64,000 nucleotides of DNA from Ignavibacteriae bacterium HGW-Ignavibacteriae-4 (GTDB taxonomy: Bacteria; Bacteroidota; Ignavibacteria; Kapaibacteriales; UBA2268), in NCBI GenBank assembly GCA_002839765.1, contig PGYR01000017.1, forward strand, positions 1-64,000, written 5' to 3'. Under the pieces are notes generated by a model. The model did not search any database, had not been told where the DNA came from, and saw only the letters and a list, made by a program, of their open reading frames with translations. Positions 63,654 through 64,000 of this stretch are shown here, in pieces. The stretch's first letter is position 1. Every line of letters begins with the position of its first letter. Position numbers and translations under genes: made by a program.

Positions 63654-64000
63654 TTCTCAACATCTCTAAAAGTATAGTTTGTGCAGCGAATGTTCTATTA
63701 TTTGCTTGTTCAAGTATCAATGAATTAGGGGAATCTAAAACTTCATCCGAAGCTACAACATTTCTTCTTATCGGCAAACAGTGCATGAACTTACCATTGT
63801 TTGTCAAAGACATTTTTTCTTTAGTTATTTGCCAATCTGAATTTTCATTACTCACTAAACCATAATTCGAATATGACGACCAATTTTTAGCATATACAAA
63901 ATCAGCATTTTGTAAAGCTTCATCTTGATTATGACTTATCTTAACGCCTTTCGTAAACTCTTCTGAAAGTTCATACCCTGCTGGGTGAGTGATAGTCAAA
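63643..64000 (-). CDS. argF': acyl-ornithine carbamoyltransferase, C-terminal part (Bacteroidota ArgF')
   Basis: The frame is open to the window edge, so the N-terminal part is missing. The visible 118 residues contain ITHPAGYELSEEF, AKNWSSYSNYGLV and KFMHCLPIRRNVVASDEVLD, the last being the marker of N-acetyl/N-succinyl-ornithine carbamoyltransferases instead of classical ArgF. The enzyme makes the citrulline derivative that ArgE deacylates. Acetyl versus succinyl specificity depends on residues outside this part. Confidence 0.9.
   Translation of the reverse strand, partial: LTITHPAGYELSEEFTKGVKISHNQDEALQNADFVYAKNWSSYSNYGLVSNENSDWQITKEKMSLTNNGKFMHCLPIRRNVVASDEVLDSPNSLILEQANNRTFAAQTILLEMLRNEK

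Noticed and set aside
1-64000. CRISPR arrays, tRNA and rRNA genes
   Set aside because: No regularly spaced repeats and no cloverleaf or rRNA sequence were found by eye in intergenic DNA; a tRNA scan would be decisive.

Overview
The window is AT-rich chromosomal DNA from a Bacteroidota-type (FCB group) bacterium. The evidence is consistent: at least eight proteins carry a type IX secretion (T9SS) sorting domain of the YPNP type, there is a PorZ-like propeller protein, the arginine operon has the acetyl/succinyl-ornithine carbamoyltransferase form, and a divergent glycogen synthase sits next to a DUF4270-like lipoprotein. I cannot place it below phylum; a deep-branching lineage (Ignavibacteria or Kapabacteria-like) is possible. 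No rRNA, tRNA, CRISPR array, intact prophage or complete insertion sequence was seen.

Layout. 0-0.4 kb: the 5' end of a TPR gene whose paralogue lies at 58-60 kb; its outermost ~125 bases look foreign. 0.7-6.3 kb: a tripartite RND efflux operon (adaptor, pump, TolC). 6.3-6.9 kb: a toxin-antitoxin pair between two 88-bp direct repeats that copy the 3' end of tolC. 7-12.6 kb: secreted or surface proteins (an LRR protein, a tail-fibre-like repeat protein, an IPTL-CTERM protein and a Gly-rich protein). 12.7-17.2 kb: a compact operon of DJ-1, patatin-Omp85, rhodanese and a sigma-54 activator. 17.3-33.7 kb: mixed housekeeping genes (TPR protein, BadF-type kinase, DUF3108, CtpA protease, SPOUT methyltransferase, MqnA-like, thiamine pyrophosphokinase, fRMsr, lumazine synthase, FKBP, methyltransferase) with large exported proteins between them.

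33.8-52 kb is the accessory heart. It holds several T9SS cargo genes and an ATP-grasp ligase. Next comes a tandem array of three paralogous secreted propeller proteins with nearly identical sorting domains and the relic of a fourth copy. A TetR gene framed by operator-like repeats stands divergent to a PqiA-like membrane protein. A second toxin-antitoxin pair follows, then a second tandem family in which the YPNP sorting domain is near the N-terminus instead of the C-terminus; one member is frameshifted and another is reduced to its start. A 37-bp leader block is shared in inverted orientation between the two arrays.

53-57 kb: glycogen synthase, DUF4270-like lipoprotein and an outer-membrane barrel, probably one operon. 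57.2-58.2 kb: a small outer-membrane protein, a probable phage-protease remnant and an intergenic repeat. 58.2-60.2 kb: a TPR adenylate cyclase. 60.6-64 kb: the end of the arginine operon (argF'-argB-argE-argH).

The main story is continuing recombination among T9SS cargo genes (tandem arrays, homogenised sorting domains, relic ends, shared leaders) in an otherwise ordinary chromosome. I did not find a clear new defence or metabolic system; the strongest unexplained items are the internal sorting domain family, the triple propeller array and the repeat-framed small modules.
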